A stretch of DNA of 16,155 nt from Nitrospirota bacterium (GTDB taxonomy: Bacteria; Nitrospirota; Nitrospiria; Nitrospirales; Nitrospiraceae): the NCBI GenBank assembly GCA_020028195.1, contig JAHWYE010000024.1, forward strand, positions 1 to 16,155, read 5' to 3'. Position 1 is the stretch's first letter; each line of letters opens with the position of its first letter. Shown one piece after another: positions 15,395 to 16,155 of the stretch. The position numbers and the translations under genes were made by a program. Below the pieces are notes generated by a model. It did no database searches. It was given only the letters and a program-made list of their open reading frames with translations, and had not been told where the DNA came from.

Positions 15395-16105
15395 GTGACG
15401 AGAGACCAGACAAGACAAGGCACGCAGATGCAGGCGCTGCTTGGACTGAAGTTGCCGCCAGTCGCGATTGCCTTTCGGGACTCCGCCCCGGCAGGTGTGT
15501 CTCGGATCGAGGCACCGACTCCAGCCGGGTGCGGGTACTGGCGGCTCGCCGCGGAGGGAAGAGTCTTTTACACTGAAGCATCGGATCACTATACCTGTCC
15601 AGTCGGTGCGCATACGCATGGAGTTGATCTCCCGGAGGCAGTTGCCAAGGAACTGCAGGGCCTCGTGAAAACGATGGTGGGACTTCAGTACATCAAGATG
15701 GAGGAGATCCCGCTCATTCCCCGTCGCCAGGGTGCGTTCGGCCTGGCGGTCTATGCTCCATTGGCCCAAGCGCCGTTCGAGCCGGATCTCGTCCTGGTAC
15801 GGGGAACCGTCAAGCAGTTGATGTTGCTGGCTGAGGCCGCGCAGGGGGCTGGAGTCGCCGGTGGTGGGGCCACGATGGGCCGGCCCACCTGTGCGGTCCT
15901 CCCGGAAGCGTTACAATCTGGGCGTACGGCCACGAGTTTCGGTTGTATCGGCAACCGTGTCTATACCGGCCTCGGCGATGACGAAGGCTACTATGCCATT
16001 CCCGGCTCCAAGGTCTCCGACGTGGTCGAGAAGTTGGCGGTGATTGTGGAGGCGAACCGTCAATTGGAGACATTCCACCGATCAAGACAAACCACCTCCA
16101 CGTAA
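15395..16105 (+). CDS. DUF169 family protein
   Basis: The protein has 236 residues. It starts at GTG 15395 behind AGGGAGG with 8 nt spacing; longer readings would run back into the radical SAM gene. The sequence matches DUF169: LLGLKLPPVAIAFRDSAPAG near the start, YTEASDHYTCPVGAHTHGVDL (60-80), VYAPLAQAPFEPDLVLVRGT (119-138), and the Gly-rich GVAGGGATMGRPTCAVLPEA (153-172). The SFGCIGNRVYTGLGDDEGYYAIP motif is at 181-203. Four cysteines (46, 68, 166, 184) lie in or near these conserved segments and could bind metal or a cofactor; no function is established. It has no signal peptide or membrane helix. The gap to the radical SAM stop is 25 nt, and a probable ATP-grasp gene follows 8 nt after its own stop. 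Confidence 0.85.
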   Translation: MTRDQTRQGTQMQALLGLKLPPVAIAFRDSAPAGVSRIEAPTPAGCGYWRLAAEGRVFYTEASDHYTCPVGAHTHGVDLPEAVAKELQGLVKTMVGLQYIKMEEIPLIPRRQGAFGLAVYAPLAQAPFEPDLVLVRGTVKQLMLLAEAAQGAGVAGGGATMGRPTCAVLPEALQSGRTATSFGCIGNRVYTGLGDDEGYYAIPGSKVSDVVEKLAVIVEANRQLETFHRSRQTTST

Positions 16106-16113
16106 ATCGTGAC

Positions 16114-16155
16114 ATGCCGCGACTTCTCCTCCTGCTCCCAACAACGACGTACCGA
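16114..16155 (+). CDS. Probable ATP-grasp enzyme, N-terminal 14 codons only (runs off window)
   Basis: ATG 16114 opens a frame, MPRLLLLLPTTTYR, that continues to the window edge. A start of the form LLLLPTTTYR is familiar from stand-alone ATP-grasp (carbamoyl-phosphate-synthase-like) proteins, whose first beta-strand and loop look like this. Fourteen residues are too few for a firm call. It sits 8 nt after the DUF169 stop, so it is very likely the third gene of the same operon. No strong ribosome binding site is visible, and translation may be coupled to the gene before it. Confidence 0.5.
   Translation, partial: MPRLLLLLPTTTYR

Overview
The window (16,155 nt, mostly high GC) looks like a chromosomal segment of a Nitrospirota bacterium, most likely Nitrospira-like. 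This is inferred from the style of the PilZ and PAS-like proteins, the stand-alone Tll0287-like (DUF3365) haem protein, and the general protein similarity I recognise; it is not proven by a marker gene. No mobile element, CRISPR array, rRNA or tRNA was seen.

Layout. (1) 2-3229, plus strand: the end of an F1 ATP synthase operon, atpA (3' end only), atpG, atpD, atpC. A fold-back repeat sits between atpD and atpC. (2) 3230-5560: a visibly less GC-rich accessory stretch. It holds a PAS-like gene followed by what looks like the decayed remains of a LuxR-type DNA-binding domain, a PilZ (c-di-GMP) protein, and an exported single-haem DUF3365 protein. (3) 5576-8258: the pseudouridine synthase rluD, a small helical protein of unknown function, a two-CxxC zinc-ribbon protein, a GNAT acetyltransferase divergent from it, and a four-helix membrane protein. 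(4) 8271-11013, minus strand: a complete zinc/manganese-type ABC importer (binding protein, ATPase, permease). A second copy of the fold-back repeat lies between ATPase and permease. (5) 11014-11272: a spacer with several nested inverted repeats, then anmK, which is broken by an out-of-frame deletion, then a membrane-anchored DUF2726 protein and a convergent periplasmic TPR protein. (6) 13834-16155, plus strand: a B12-type radical SAM enzyme with a CCAEP tail, a DUF169 protein and the first codons of what appears to be an ATP-grasp enzyme.

How the genes work together. The atp genes encode the catalytic head and central stalk of ATP synthase. The znu-like genes form one metal importer. The radical SAM, DUF169 and ATP-grasp genes are tightly spaced and probably act in one uncharacterised pathway; this is the most interesting system in the window. 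The other points worth a second look are the anmK deletion, the structured spacer upstream of anmK, the decayed HTH after the PAS-like gene, and the shared intergenic palindromes.
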